From contig NZ_QWFZ01000003.1 of the NCBI RefSeq assembly GCF_003576315.1, forward strand, positions 248,001 to 312,000: 64,000 bases of DNA, given 5' to 3'. Below are positions 34,928-43,879 of the stretch, in pieces (the stretch's first letter is position 1; every line of letters starts with the position of its first letter). The notes below the pieces were generated by a model. It was not told where the DNA came from, did no database searches, and saw nothing but the letters and a program-made list of their open reading frames with translations. This DNA is from Henriciella mobilis (lineage in GTDB: Bacteria; Pseudomonadota; Alphaproteobacteria; Caulobacterales; Hyphomonadaceae). The translations under genes were made by a program, and so were the position numbers.

Positions 34928-35614
34928 ATGACCAGCTCAACCTTCCTCATTGCCATGTCGGGTGGCTCGGGTTCCGGCAAGTCGACGCTTGCCGATGCCC
35001 TGATCGAGCGCCTCGGCGCGGACAAGGCCGTCATCTTCCATGAGGATGGCTATTACTGGCCGATGCGCCATTACGGCCCCTGCGACACGCCCGAGCAGCG
35101 CGCCGCGATCATCGCGCAGGCCAATTATGACGATCCGGCCTCAAAGGATAACCGCCACCTCGTCAATGACATCAAGGCGCTGAAATCCGGCCAGTATATC
35201 GAGCAGCCCGTCTATGATTTCGACCGGCATGACCGCGACACGACGCGGACCTTTCGTATCGATCCGAAACCGGTCCTGATCCTGGAAGGCATCCACGCCC
35301 TTTCCGTGCCCGAGCTGTTCCCGCTGATCGACCTGTCAATCTATGTCGACACGCCGGACGATCTGCGCCTGGCGCGCCGCATCCGCCGCGACGTGCTGGA
35401 GCGCGGACGAACCGTGCAGAACGTGCTGGAGCACTATCTGACAACGGTGCGCGCGGCGCATTACCGCTTCACCCATCCGGCCAAGTTCGAGGCCGACCTT
35501 GTCATCGCCGATGAGGGCCTGCCGGCCTATGGCGATGTCATTCCGGGCGCCGAAGCAATCGACCGGATGCTCGCCCCTGTCATCTCCCGCCTGCAGGGCG
35601 CCGGCGTGATCTGA
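34928..35614 (+). CDS. udk: Uridine kinase-family protein
   Basis: A 228-residue P-loop nucleoside kinase of the PRK/URK family. Walker A is AMSGGSGSGKSTLADAL (residues about 8-24); DGYYWPM and ILEGIHALSVPEL match the uridine kinase lid/substrate regions, with DTPDDLRLARRIRRDVLERG after them. It would phosphorylate uridine/cytidine to UMP/CMP. The frame upstream of ATG 34928 is repeat-derived. Other PRK-family substrates cannot be excluded. Confidence 0.82.
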   Translation: MTSSTFLIAMSGGSGSGKSTLADALIERLGADKAVIFHEDGYYWPMRHYGPCDTPEQRAAIIAQANYDDPASKDNRHLVNDIKALKSGQYIEQPVYDFDRHDRDTTRTFRIDPKPVLILEGIHALSVPELFPLIDLSIYVDTPDDLRLARRIRRDVLERGRTVQNVLEHYLTTVRAAHYRFTHPAKFEADLVIADEGLPAYGDVIPGAEAIDRMLAPVISRLQGAGVI

Positions 35615-35617
35615 CCG

Positions 35618-36298
35618 TCAGAGAAAATCCGCAATATCGCTGAGCGGCTTCTTCTTGAGCGCGTGCTTCGGCACCATGGCACCCTCTGCCGGATGCCCGG
35701 CAACGAGAATCAGGAAGGGTTTCTCCGTCGCGGGGCGCCCGCAAATCCCGTTCAGGAAATTCATCGGATTCGGCGTATGCACCAGCGTCGCCAGCCCCGC
35801 TTCATGGCAGGCCGCGATGAGCAGGCCGGTCGCGATACCGACGCTCTCATGGATGTAGTAATTCTTCCGGTCCTCACCGGCCTCGGCCCCGCCGCGGCGC
35901 TGCGCGAAGATACAGATGAGCCAGGGCGCGGTCTCCATATAGGGCTTGTCCGCATCGGTCCCGATGGGCGTCAGTGCGTCCAGCCATTCCATGCCCGCCT
36001 TGCCGGCATAGAAGGCGCGCTCCTCGGCTTCTGCGGCCTCCCGGATCTCGCGCTTTTTCTCCGGCGAGCCGACGCAGGCGAAGAACCAGGGCTGGTGATT
36101 GGCCCCCGATGGCGCTGTCCCGGCCGCCCGGACACAGGCCTCGATCAACCCTTGCGGCACGGGCCTGACTGAAAAGGCACGCACCGAGCGGCGGGTGCGC
36201 ATGGTCTCATGGAAGGCGAGCGCACGCTGGCGCATCTCCGCTTCCGGCAACAGCCGGTAGCCCTCCAGCGGGAGATGGGTTTCTGGTGAGGTCCTCAT
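35618..36298 (-). CDS. Nitroreductase-family flavoprotein
   Basis: A 226-residue FMN-dependent nitroreductase: phosphate-binding [14 protein letters not shown] at about residues 34-47, [13 protein letters not shown] and a C-terminal FLILVAGHP block. It is distinct from the nitroreductase at the left edge. The pattern resembles the iodotyrosine-dehalogenase/BluB-like branch, but the substrate is unknown. Convergent with the uridine kinase (three bases between stops) and in a run of redox genes. Confidence 0.82.
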   Translation of the reverse strand: MRTSPETHLPLEGYRLLPEAEMRQRALAFHETMRTRRSVRAFSVRPVPQGLIEACVRAAGTAPSGANHQPWFFACVGSPEKKREIREAAEAEERAFYAGKAGMEWLDALTPIGTDADKPYMETAPWLICIFAQRRGGAEAGEDRKNYYIHESVGIATGLLIAACHEAGLATLVHTPNPMNFLNGICGRPATEKPFLILVAGHPAEGAMVPKHALKKKPLSDIADFL

Positions 36299-36334
36299 GC
36301 AACCGGTCTGGCGCAGCCCGCGCGAACGGGCAAA

Positions 36335-36934
36335 TCACGCTTTCGCCAGCTTGCGCGCCATGGCCGCGCCGCGCTTTGACGCCTTGGCGAGCCAGGTGTC
36401 GATCCCGGCCTGGGGCGTGCCCTTGACCGGGCCGAACTGGAAGGTGCGGAAGGGCTTGATGCCTGCAAAGTTGAAGACGGGCCGTTCGACCTGGTTCTTG
36501 GCGGCGCGGCGATAGGATAGCGCATCCCAGAAGACCGGCGCATCAGACGTCATGAACACATCGGCTGACCGGCCAGCCAGCAGCCTGTCCCACCAGGGCC
36601 CTTTCTCGTGATAGGCCATGGCAAAGCCAGGCAGGAAGCAGCGGTCGATAACGCCTTTCATCTTGGCGGGCATGCCGCCCCACCATTGGGGATAGGCCCA
36701 GACAAGATGGTTCGCCCACATGATATTCTCGCGCCATTCTTCCAGGCACGGCTCCAGCGTCTTGCGGGCATGATAGCCTTCGGTCAGGTCCGGATCGAAG
36801 TCCATCTCGTGCAAATTCATGCGGCGGGTCTCGGCGCCTTCGGCTTCGGCGGCCTTCTGGTAGGCATCGGCCATTCCATGCGAGAGCGAGGTATCGCGCG
36901 GATGTCCGACCCAGATGAAGATACGTGCGGCCAT
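36335..36934 (-). CDS. NAD(P)H-dependent oxidoreductase, flavodoxin-2 fold
   Basis: About 199 residues. Flavodoxin-like start ARIFIWVGHPRDTSLSHGMA, then the family signature WAYPQWWGGMPAKMKGVIDR at about residues 80-99, as in MdaB/NQO1-type quinone reductases, and GFAMAYHEKG after it. It likely reduces quinones or related electrophiles by two electrons. ATG 36934 is favoured over the upstream ATG at 36958. Confidence 0.82.
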   Translation of the reverse strand: MAARIFIWVGHPRDTSLSHGMADAYQKAAEAEGAETRRMNLHEMDFDPDLTEGYHARKTLEPCLEEWRENIMWANHLVWAYPQWWGGMPAKMKGVIDRCFLPGFAMAYHEKGPWWDRLLAGRSADVFMTSDAPVFWDALSYRRAAKNQVERPVFNFAGIKPFRTFQFGPVKGTPQAGIDTWLAKASKRGAAMARKLAKA

Positions 36935-37078
36935 GCCAGCCCCTTTCTCAGTAAACATTGAATGAATTCATAATTGTTCAGCGCATGAATCGCAAGCAGT
37001 TTCTTCGAAGCGGTACTGGCGGCGCAGCCGCAAGGCCGTTTCGCGGCGCGGTCTGGTCGCGTGGAGAGATCTCGGGGG

Positions 37079-37735
37079 TCAGTCCCGCCTGAGGCTCGCC
37101 ACCGCCTCGGCGACCGGCACATCCCCATCGGTCAGCTCGAAAATCTCCCGGCGGATCGATGGCGTGTCGATGAGCTCTGCAATGAAGGCGGCGACATTAC
37201 CCCGCGCGACATTGCCATAGGGGATGGCGTGACCGGCGCGGACCCGGCCGTCGCCCGCCTCGCTCTGAAGCGTGCCAGGGCGGATGATGACATAGTCGAG
37301 CTCGCTGCCAGCCAGCGCGGCGTCCGCGCGCTTCTTCTCGGCCATATAGTGCTCGAAGCCGTCGCGGCGCTCGCGGCTGCGCCCCGCATCGGGGAAGACG
37401 GAAACGAGGTAGACACGTTTGACGCCCGTCTTGCGGGCCGCCTCGATCAGCTTGACCGGGCCGTCGCCGTCGATGGCGGTTGTCCGGTCGAGCCCGCTGC
37501 CTGCCGCCCCGGCGGAGAAGACGACAGCATCCGAGCCCTGCACCATCATTTCCAGGTCGCTGGCGGAGATCTCCATCAGGTCGGCCTCGACCGGCATGGC
37601 ACCGGCCGCACGCAGGGCCTCGGCCTGCTCGGGCTTGCGATGCAGGCCCGTGACGGCATGGCCGCGCGCGATGAGGTCTGGCACCAGCCGGCTGCCGACC
37701 CCGCCTGTCGCGCCGATCAGGAAGATGTTGGCCAT
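37079..37735 (-). CDS. NAD(P)-binding oxidoreductase, atypical SDR (YwnB-like)
   Basis: About 218 residues; Rossmann start NIFLIGATGGVGSRLVPDLI with GxxGxxG, then VVFSAGAAGSGLDRTTAIDG and VKRVYLVSVFPDAG. Lacks the classic YxxxK site and matches the NAD(P)H-binding (PF13460-type) group of atypical SDRs. Divergent from the classical SDR at 37877, sharing about 140 bases of upstream DNA. Confidence 0.78.
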   Translation of the reverse strand: MANIFLIGATGGVGSRLVPDLIARGHAVTGLHRKPEQAEALRAAGAMPVEADLMEISASDLEMMVQGSDAVVFSAGAAGSGLDRTTAIDGDGPVKLIEAARKTGVKRVYLVSVFPDAGRSRERRDGFEHYMAEKKRADAALAGSELDYVIIRPGTLQSEAGDGRVRAGHAIPYGNVARGNVAAFIAELIDTPSIRREIFELTDGDVPVAEAVASLRRD

Positions 37736-37876
37736 GGCTGAGATCCTTTCCGTTGTGCTGCCTGTCCATAACATGGCACGGCGGCGCGTGTTCCAGACAG
37801 TTTCCTCGCGGTCATGCCTGTGCGGCGGCCAATCGCGGGATTACGCTTCCGGCAACTATAAAACCGGGAGGAAAGA

Positions 37877-38779
37877 ATGAAGGATTTCAGCGGGAAGATC
37901 GCCGTTGTCACTGGCGGCGGAGCCGGCATGGGCCGGGAGATGACCAAACAGCTCGCCGAGGCCGGCTGCAGCGTCGCGATCTGCGACATCTCCGAAGAGG
38001 ATATGGCCGGCACGGTGTCGGCTGCCGAGGCGCTCGCGCCGCAGGGGGTGAGGATCACCGCCTTCCGCGCGGATGTCGGCAAGGAAGACCAGGTCCAGGC
38101 CTTTGCAGACCATGTCCGCACCGCGCACGAGACCGACCATATCCACCTGCTGATCAACAATGCCGGCATTGGCGGCGGCGGCAGCTTCGTCAGCGATCCG
38201 CGCGAAAGCTGGGAACGGACTTTCAATGTCTGCTGGTACGGCGTCTACTACAATGCTCGCGCCTTCATGCCGATGCTGATCGCCGCCGATGAAGGCCACA
38301 TCGTGAATGTGAGCTCGGTCAACGGCTTCTGGGCGAGCCTCGGGCCGGAAACACCGCATACGGCCTATTCGACCGCCAAGTTCGCCGTGAAGGGGTTCAC
38401 CGAAGCGCTGATCACGGATCTTCGCATCAACGCCCCGCATGTGACGGCGTCGGTCGTCATGCCCGGCCATATCGGCACCCAGATCGCGCTCAACACGCTG
38501 CGGGAGTTCGGCGACAATTCCGCGATTGGCGGGGGCAATGAAGAGTATGAAGCCGCAAAGGCGCGCGGCGAGATGTTTCGCGACAATGCCATCACCAGCG
38601 CACCCGACGCGGCAAAGGTCATCCTCGACGGCGTGCGCGCGGGCCAGTGGCGCATCCTGATCGGCCCGGACGCCGCCGCTCTCGACGAAGCGGTCCGGGC
38701 CACACCCGAAGCCGCCTATGAGGGCGACTTCGGGATGGACGTTTTCGCGTCGCTGAGAGAGGCGGTCCGGCCAGCCTAG
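37877..38779 (+). CDS. Short-chain dehydrogenase/reductase
   Basis: A 300-residue classical SDR: cofactor motif VVTGGGAGMGREMTKQLA, NNAGIGGGG, and active site S-Y-K in IVNVSSVNGFWAS and TAYSTAKFAVKGF. The Asp after strand 2 (AICDISEED) suggests NAD(H) preference. A GGAGG lies just before the ATG. Substrate unknown. The stop overlaps the convergent YjhX gene by four bases. Confidence 0.85.
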   Translation: MKDFSGKIAVVTGGGAGMGREMTKQLAEAGCSVAICDISEEDMAGTVSAAEALAPQGVRITAFRADVGKEDQVQAFADHVRTAHETDHIHLLINNAGIGGGGSFVSDPRESWERTFNVCWYGVYYNARAFMPMLIAADEGHIVNVSSVNGFWASLGPETPHTAYSTAKFAVKGFTEALITDLRINAPHVTASVVMPGHIGTQIALNTLREFGDNSAIGGGNEEYEAAKARGEMFRDNAITSAPDAAKVILDGVRAGQWRILIGPDAAALDEAVRATPEAAYEGDFGMDVFASLREAVRPA

Positions 38780-39030
38780 CGGTTGTCCAGTTCGGCCCTG
38801 ACCAGTTCCAGTCCCCGCCGCGTGATGCGATAGGGCGCACCGCCCCTCGAGGCGATGGCGCGCTTGCGCTTCAGCTTGCGGAAAAGATGCTCGTCGAGGC
38901 CGGCAAACCGCCAGCCATCGCGCGAGTAGCAGTGCAGCTCGGCGAGCTTCTTTCCCTGGCGGATGGTTTCAATGCGCCCGCCCTGGGCGAGCAGGTGAAG
39001 GATGCGCTGTTCGGCGCGGGAGATATCCAT
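38776..39030 (-). CDS. yjhX: YjhX-family protein (UPF0386)
   Basis: 84 residues with the YjhX pattern throughout: ISRAEQRILHLLAQGGRIE, ELHCYSRDGW, LFRKLKRKRAI and PYRITRRGLELVRAELDNR at the end. E. coli YjhX is described as the toxin of a pair with the acetyltransferase YjhQ; no such partner is next to this gene, so a toxin role here is doubtful. ATG 39030 gives the normal length. Confidence 0.82.
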   Translation of the reverse strand: MDISRAEQRILHLLAQGGRIETIRQGKKLAELHCYSRDGWRFAGLDEHLFRKLKRKRAIASRGGAPYRITRRGLELVRAELDNR

Positions 39031-39246
39031 GTGTCTGTAGTCCGGAAGGTGTGCGCGGCCCGCTTTAAAGGGCGCACGCATGACAAGTCCTCGGCCTCTC
39101 AGCTTTGAGAGACCGGCATTCGCTTGTCGGCCTGCCTCGCCGGTTACGGCGCTCGCGGCAGGCCCCTTAGCGGGACTCAGACAGGTTGCGTGTCATCAAC
39201 ACTCCATTGGAGCGCTGTATTTGGGGCAAGTCACACGTGAGCGCAA

Positions 39247-39402
39247 GCCCCACCCCGACCCTCCCCAGAGGGGAGGGGAAGGCTGTCTCTAATGTTGCAA
39301 AGCCCGCGCATGGTTCGACTTCGCTCACCATGCGGGCGTGCGCGCTAACGTCTTGGCATGGCGCAACGTTCCCCCTCCCCTCTGGGGAGGGTCGGGGTGG
39401 GG
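39247..39402. repeat. BIME-like repeat pair 5 with central palindrome
   Basis: Left REP 39247-39280 and right REP 39370-39402, inverted. The centre at 39309-39332 is the reverse complement of the palindrome in pair 3 (ends CATGGT/ACCATG). The gene-free stretch 39031-39405 otherwise holds only the YjhX upstream region. Confidence 0.92.
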
Positions 39403-39405
39403 TCG

Positions 39406-39855
39406 TCAGCTTTCCTCGCCGCGCAATTCCAGCGACGGCTTTTTCGCGGCCTGCGTCGAGGTCACGTGCTGCACATCCTCGCCGAGAATCTCGATCCAGG
39501 CATGTTTGCGGTCCTCGAAGACCGAGTGCTTCGGGGCGGGAAAGTCGAGATCGGTGAAATTGCCGACGGGAATGGCGGTCACGCCGGGCCAACCCTCGAT
39601 GATATAGGCCATGGTCGAGCCGCAATGCGGGCAGAAGCGATAGGTCGCCTTGTTGCCGCTGTCTGCCGTGCGCACCCAGGTCTTCGTCTCGCCCTCAATG
39701 CTGATCTGCTCGTCCGGCCAGCGCGCCTACACCGCGAAGGCGCTGCCCGAGCGCTGCTGGCAGGCAAAGCAGTGGCAGACGGAGACGCGGACCGGCTCGC
39801 CCGTGCAGGTGACGGTCAGCTGGCCACAGCGGCAGGAGGCGGTTCGGGTGGTCAT
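39406..39855 (-). pseudogene. GFA/CENP-V-domain gene broken by one in-frame amber codon
   Basis: Glutathione-dependent formaldehyde-activating (GFA) family protein. The N-terminal part TTRTASCRCGQLTVTCTGEP ... VCHCFACQQRSGSAFAV is followed by TAG (39727-39729) and then, in the same frame, ARWPDEQ ... RFCPHCGSTMAYIIEGWPG to the end. All zinc-ligand cysteine motifs (CRC, CHCFAC, CPHC) are present. Relatives usually have Gln after the Val, so a single CAG-to-TAG change explains it. It is either a recent pseudogene, a read-through case or a sequencing error. Confidence 0.85.
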
Positions 39856-39862
39856 GACGGCC

Positions 39863-40633
39863 TCAATAGGACGTTGCCCAGGCGAGGAAGCCGTGGGTGG
39901 CGGTCTTGGAGATGCAGGGCACTGACATCTGGCGCACGGTCTCGCCGCGCTTGCGGATTTCGCCGACCCAGAAATTGCCATCGGGCGGGCAGTACCAGCC
40001 CTCGCCGGCCCGGTCGCCAAGCTTCAGTGTCAGCGGTGTTCTGATGAAGTCGGGCTCGGCGGCAAAGCACGGGTCATTCATCCAGGCTTCGATGATCGCG
40101 GTGCTCGCAGCGGTGTAGAGATAGCCCTCGCGGCGCAGCTCTTCTTCCGCGCGTTCGGCCGCTTCCTTGCGGGCCTGCTCCTTGGCACGGGCGGCTTCAT
40201 ATTTGGCCAGTTGGTCGGGGTCTTCAGGCGGAGGGGGCGGCGGCGGTGGCGGCGGTACCGGGCCGTAGGCGGTGCCGGATGACGTCCTGTAGCCCCGCCA
40301 CTCCTGACGCTCCGCGCTATACCAGATCGTGGTCCGCACAGTCGGGTAAGAGGCCTGGTAGGCAAGGATCAGCGTCTCGGCATCTTTCGCCACTTCGGGA
40401 ACATGCTGATCGGCGAGAATATTGGTGACCCGGTCTGACGCCTTCTGCCAGTCCTCTTCGCTCATCCGCTCCCGGATTTCGGCGAGGTCGAAATTGCGGA
40501 AGCCCTGGCATTTTGAAAGATCGAAGGCAGGCGCGTCATCTGCGGCATGCGTGCCCGGTTCGTGCGTCGCGCACCCCGGCAGGGTGAGCGAAAGCGCAAT
40601 GATCGGGGCAAGCGCGGCGCGGAGGGGTTTCAT
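39863..40633 (-). CDS. Hypothetical lipoprotein with proline-rich linker
   Basis: About 256 residues. Lipoprotein signal ending in lipobox LPGC (ALSLTLPGCATHEP). A conserved-looking N-domain follows (KCQGFRNFDLAEIRERMSEE), then ten consecutive prolines, an Ala/Glu/Lys-rich helix and a C-terminal domain with four cysteines. I do not know the family. It begins one base after the fabI stop, so it is probably cotranscribed with fabA-fabI. Confidence 0.65.
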   Translation of the reverse strand: MKPLRAALAPIIALSLTLPGCATHEPGTHAADDAPAFDLSKCQGFRNFDLAEIRERMSEEDWQKASDRVTNILADQHVPEVAKDAETLILAYQASYPTVRTTIWYSAERQEWRGYRTSSGTAYGPVPPPPPPPPPPEDPDQLAKYEAARAKEQARKEAAERAEEELRREGYLYTAASTAIIEAWMNDPCFAAEPDFIRTPLTLKLGDRAGEGWYCPPDGNFWVGEIRKRGETVRQMSVPCISKTATHGFLAWATSY

Positions 40634-40634
40634 C

Positions 40635-41450
40635 CTATTCGTCCGGAAGGTCCGGGACACCGACAACGTGGAAGCCCGCATCGACGTGCATGACTTCGCC
40701 GGCGATGGACTGGCCGAGATCGGACAGGAGGTAGAGCGCAGCGCCGGCGACGCCTTCCATCTTCGTGTCTTCCTTCAGCAGCGACCAGTCGCGGCCGGTG
40801 CCCATCAGCGACTTGCCGCCGCGAATACCGGCCAGCGACAGGGTGCGCATCGCGCCCGCCGAGATGGCGTTGACGCGGATGCCTTGCGCACCGAGGTCCC
40901 GCGCCGCGTAACGGGTGGCCGCTTCAAGCGCCGCCTTGGCGACGCCCATGACGTTGTAGGACGGAACGGTGCGTTCAGCACCGAGATAGGTCATGCAGAT
41001 CATTGCGCCGCCATCTGGCATCAGCTCGGCCCCGCGCCGGGCGCAATCGATGAAGGAGTAGACCGAAATGTCCATGGCGCGGCGGAAGCCCTCACGCGTC
41101 GTATTGGCGACCATCGAGCCCTGCAGCTCCTCCTTGCCGGCAAAGGCGATGGAGTGAACGAGGAAGTCGATCTTGCCCCATTTTTCCTTGATGGCCGCGA
41201 AGGCAGCATCCATGCTCGCATCATCGGTCACGTCGGCCGGGATCATCGCGTCCATGCCGATGGATTCCACCAGCGGCCGGACCCGGCGCTCGAGGCTTTC
41301 GCCTTGATAGGTGAAGGCGATTTCGGCGCCTTGGGCAGCCAGCTGTTTCGAGATGCCCCAGGCAATCGAATTCTGGTTGGCAACGCCCATGACGACGCCG
41401 CGCTTGCCCTTCATCAGCTCGCCTGACGGCATGTTCCAGTCGTCCGACAT
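40635..41450 (-). CDS. fabI: Enoyl-[acyl-carrier-protein] reductase (NADH) FabI
   Basis: A 271-residue SDR-type enoyl-ACP reductase, the last step of each fatty-acid elongation cycle. Features: GVANQNSIAWGISKQLAAQG cofactor loop, HSIAFAG, and the catalytic Tyr-x6-Lys in PSYNVMGVAKAALEA; substrate loop SAGAMRTLSLAGI. It lies downstream of fabA on the same strand. fabB, which often sits between them in alphaproteobacteria, is absent here. Confidence 0.96.
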   Translation of the reverse strand: MSDDWNMPSGELMKGKRGVVMGVANQNSIAWGISKQLAAQGAEIAFTYQGESLERRVRPLVESIGMDAMIPADVTDDASMDAAFAAIKEKWGKIDFLVHSIAFAGKEELQGSMVANTTREGFRRAMDISVYSFIDCARRGAELMPDGGAMICMTYLGAERTVPSYNVMGVAKAALEAATRYAARDLGAQGIRVNAISAGAMRTLSLAGIRGGKSLMGTGRDWSLLKEDTKMEGVAGAALYLLSDLGQSIAGEVMHVDAGFHVVGVPDLPDE

Positions 41451-41516
41451 GATCGCTCACTCCCTGACGGTGAATATGTTTTCCAGCCTTCGGGCTAGGC
41501 GCGCGCGCCGGATGCG

Positions 41517-42071
41517 TCAAGCGCCCGGCATGCTCGCATTGCCATCAAGGACGTTCTTCAGGCCGACCTTCATGTCGAGCGCGGTGTAGACATGTTCACC
41601 ATCGACATAGACCCGGCCATCGGCAATGCCGAGGACGAGCCGGCCGCGGCGGGCCCGCTTGATGTCGATCTCATAGCGCACGAGCTTCTTGTCCGGTGTG
41701 ATCTCGCCGGTGAACTTCACCTCGCCGACCCCGAGCGCGCGGCCCTTGCCCGGCGAGCCGGACCAGCCGAGCCAGTAGCCGACCGCCTGCCACATCGCAT
41801 CAAGGCCGAGGCAGCCCGGCATCACAGGGTCGCCCGGGAAGTGGCACTGGAAGAACCAGAGATCCGGCTGGATGTCGTACTCGCCGATTACATGCCCCTT
41901 GCCGAACTGGCCGCCATCCAGGCTGATCTCCGTGATCCGGTCCATCATCAGCATCGGCGGCATGGGCAGCTGCGCATTGCCCGGCCCGAAAAGCTGGCCC
42001 TGGCCCGAGATGAGGAGGTCTTCCTTGGTGTAGGAGGACTTGGGGGTATGGAAGTCGTGCGGTCCGCTCAT
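41517..42071 (-). CDS. fabA: 3-hydroxydecanoyl-ACP dehydratase/isomerase FabA
   Basis: A 184-residue hot-dog-fold enzyme that dehydrates 3-hydroxydecanoyl-ACP and isomerises it to the cis-3 product, starting unsaturated fatty acids. Key residues are visible: the catalytic His in [20 protein letters not shown] and Asp in the [14 protein letters not shown] helix. It is about 12 residues longer than E. coli FabA at the N-terminus. First gene of a fabA-fabI-lipoprotein unit. Confidence 0.96.
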   Translation of the reverse strand: MSGPHDFHTPKSSYTKEDLLISGQGQLFGPGNAQLPMPPMLMMDRITEISLDGGQFGKGHVIGEYDIQPDLWFFQCHFPGDPVMPGCLGLDAMWQAVGYWLGWSGSPGKGRALGVGEVKFTGEITPDKKLVRYEIDIKRARRGRLVLGIADGRVYVDGEHVYTALDMKVGLKNVLDGNASMPGA

Positions 42072-42175
42072 GAGGGGACTCCTGCTGATCAGAACAAGAA
42101 AACGCGCATGAGCCTGCCTGAGGCTGGATTGTCAAGCAATGACAACGAGACGCTGGGTTGCAGGAATGGGTGACG

Positions 42176-42691
42176 TCAGAGCCCGTCCGTATGCGTCTCA
42201 ATGCCCCAGAGCGAGGCCTGCTCGACCCAGCCCTTGAAGCCGTCGGCCTTGATTCGGCACCAGCCATCCTCGCACTGTTCGAGCTCGGCAATGACGCCCT
42301 TCTGGATGGACGCCATGCCGCGTGAGAGCTCATTGGGCTTGCGCCGCATGATCGCCTTGGTCAGCAGGACAACGTTGCGGCGATCGTTCAGCATCCGCGC
42401 CTGCACCCAGGTCTCGTCGCCGTCGGCATCGCGGATCTGGCGCCAGTCGCGGGTTTCCTTGACCACGAGTACCGGCATGCCCTGGCGCTCATACCGCCAG
42501 ACGATTTCGTGGTCCTTGGATGGCCCGCGCCGGCCATGAACCGCCGAGTAGCGCAGTGATTCGAATCGCGGCACCGGCTTGCCGGAAAACTGGCTGATGC
42601 GCACCGGCTCGGGCTCTGCAACGGCAGTTGCATAACTGGCGGCGTTCAGGATAAGGCAAACAGCAAAGACAAGACGTGCAGGCAGTTTCAT
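42176..42691 (-). CDS. Exported SH3-domain protein
   Basis: About 171 residues with a signal peptide (RLVFAVCLILNAASYATAVAE) and two bacterial SH3-like modules: RFESLRYSAVHGRRGPSKDH to TWVQARML, and SRGMASIQKGVIAELEQC to IKADGFKGWVEQASLWG. This matches the SH3b1/YgiM-like exported proteins common in alphaproteobacteria, presumably peptidoglycan-interacting. The long upstream frame extension to 43135 is a shadow; ATG 42691 is the start. Confidence 0.78.
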   Translation of the reverse strand: MKLPARLVFAVCLILNAASYATAVAEPEPVRISQFSGKPVPRFESLRYSAVHGRRGPSKDHEIVWRYERQGMPVLVVKETRDWRQIRDADGDETWVQARMLNDRRNVVLLTKAIMRRKPNELSRGMASIQKGVIAELEQCEDGWCRIKADGFKGWVEQASLWGIETHTDGL

Positions 42692-42797
42692 GAGGCCTTT
42701 ATCGCGCGCGCCGGTGAATCGGCGGTAAAGCCGCAGGGCTGCGCATTGGCGATCGGCAAATGCTCTGCTATGCGCAGAAGCAGGAAAGGAAACGTTC

Positions 42798-43784
42798 ATG
42801 ACCGCAAAGCGGCTGAAGGTCATCGTCACGCGGCGCCTGCCGGATCCCGTCGAGATCCGGCTGAAGGAGCTTTTCGACACGGAACTCAACGAAACTGACG
42901 TCCCGTTTTCCGACGCGCAGATGATAGATGCCGTGAAGCGTGCCGACGTTCTCGTGCCGACCGTGACCGACCGAATCGATGGGCGCCTGCTTGCCCAGGC
43001 CGGGCCGCAGCTGCGCCACATCGCCCAGTTCGGCGCCGGGGTCGACAATCTCGACATTGAGAGCGCCGTCCAGCGCGGCATCACCGTGACCAATACGCCC
43101 GGCGTGCTGACCGACGACACCGCCGATGTCACCATGGCGCTGATCCTGTCCGTGCCGCGCCGCCTCTATGAAGGCGTGAAGCTGCTGGAAGCGGGCAAGT
43201 TCGATGGCTGGGCGCCAACCTGGATGCTGGGCCGCCGCCTCGCCGGCAAGCGTCTTGGCATTATCGGCATGGGCCGCATCGGCCAGGCCGTCGCCCGCCG
43301 GGCCACGGCGTTCGGCCTGCAAATCCATTATCACAACCGCAAGCCATTGAACCGCCAGGTCACTGACGAGCTGGAGGCCACATACTGGGAGAGCCTCGAC
43401 CAGATGCTGGCGCGGATGGACGTCATCTCAGTCAACTGCCCGCACACGCCGGCGACCTTCCACCTGCTGAATGCGCGCCGGATCGACCTGCTCAAGCCCG
43501 ACGCTTTCGTGGTCAACACCGCGCGCGGCGAGGTGATCGACGAGGCCGCCCTCGCCCGGGCGCTGAAGGCAGGACGGATTGGCGGCGCCGGCCTCGACGT
43601 GTTCGAACGCGAGCCGGTGGTCAACCCTGAACTGGTCGGCCTGCCGAATGTCGTGCTGCTGCCGCATATGGGCTCGGCCACGGTCGAGGGCCGGATCGAG
43701 ATGGGCGAAAAGGTCATCATCAACATCAAGACCTTCGCCGACGGCCACAAGCCCCCGGACCGCGTCATCCCGGCGATCCTCTAG
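42798..43784 (+). CDS. D-2-hydroxyacid dehydrogenase (glyoxylate/hydroxypyruvate reductase type)
   Basis: A 328-residue D-isomer-specific dehydrogenase. NAD-binding GMGRIGQAVARRATAFG at about residues 155-171, catalytic Arg in NCPHTPATFHLL/INTARGEVIDEAAL region, and the Glu-His pair in DVFEREPVVNPEL and LLPHMGSAT. The closest visible resemblance is to GyaR-type glyoxylate reductases. AGGAAAG precedes the ATG. Divergent from the SH3-protein gene. Confidence 0.88.
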   Translation: MTAKRLKVIVTRRLPDPVEIRLKELFDTELNETDVPFSDAQMIDAVKRADVLVPTVTDRIDGRLLAQAGPQLRHIAQFGAGVDNLDIESAVQRGITVTNTPGVLTDDTADVTMALILSVPRRLYEGVKLLEAGKFDGWAPTWMLGRRLAGKRLGIIGMGRIGQAVARRATAFGLQIHYHNRKPLNRQVTDELEATYWESLDQMLARMDVISVNCPHTPATFHLLNARRIDLLKPDAFVVNTARGEVIDEAALARALKAGRIGGAGLDVFEREPVVNPELVGLPNVVLLPHMGSATVEGRIEMGEKVIINIKTFADGHKPPDRVIPAIL

Positions 43785-43879
43785 ACCCGCCTGAGTCAAT
43801 CACAGGCTGTGCGGCTTTCCCCTTGACGGGACAGGCTGGAAATCCATTAATTCCCTGTAGGGTCGACAAGGAGTAATCG

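Noticed and set aside
36959-37078. Small gene between the NAD(P)H oxidoreductase and NAD(P)-binding protein
   Set aside because: No frame with a start and ribosome-binding site; only the upstream region of the first gene.
29399-39402. CRISPR array
   Set aside because: The repeats are inverted pairs far apart, with no regular unique spacers and no cas genes.
39727-39729. Selenocysteine or pyrrolysine at the GFA stop
   Set aside because: The codon is TAG, not TGA, there is no sign of pyrrolysine machinery, and relatives have glutamine there; a point mutation is simpler.
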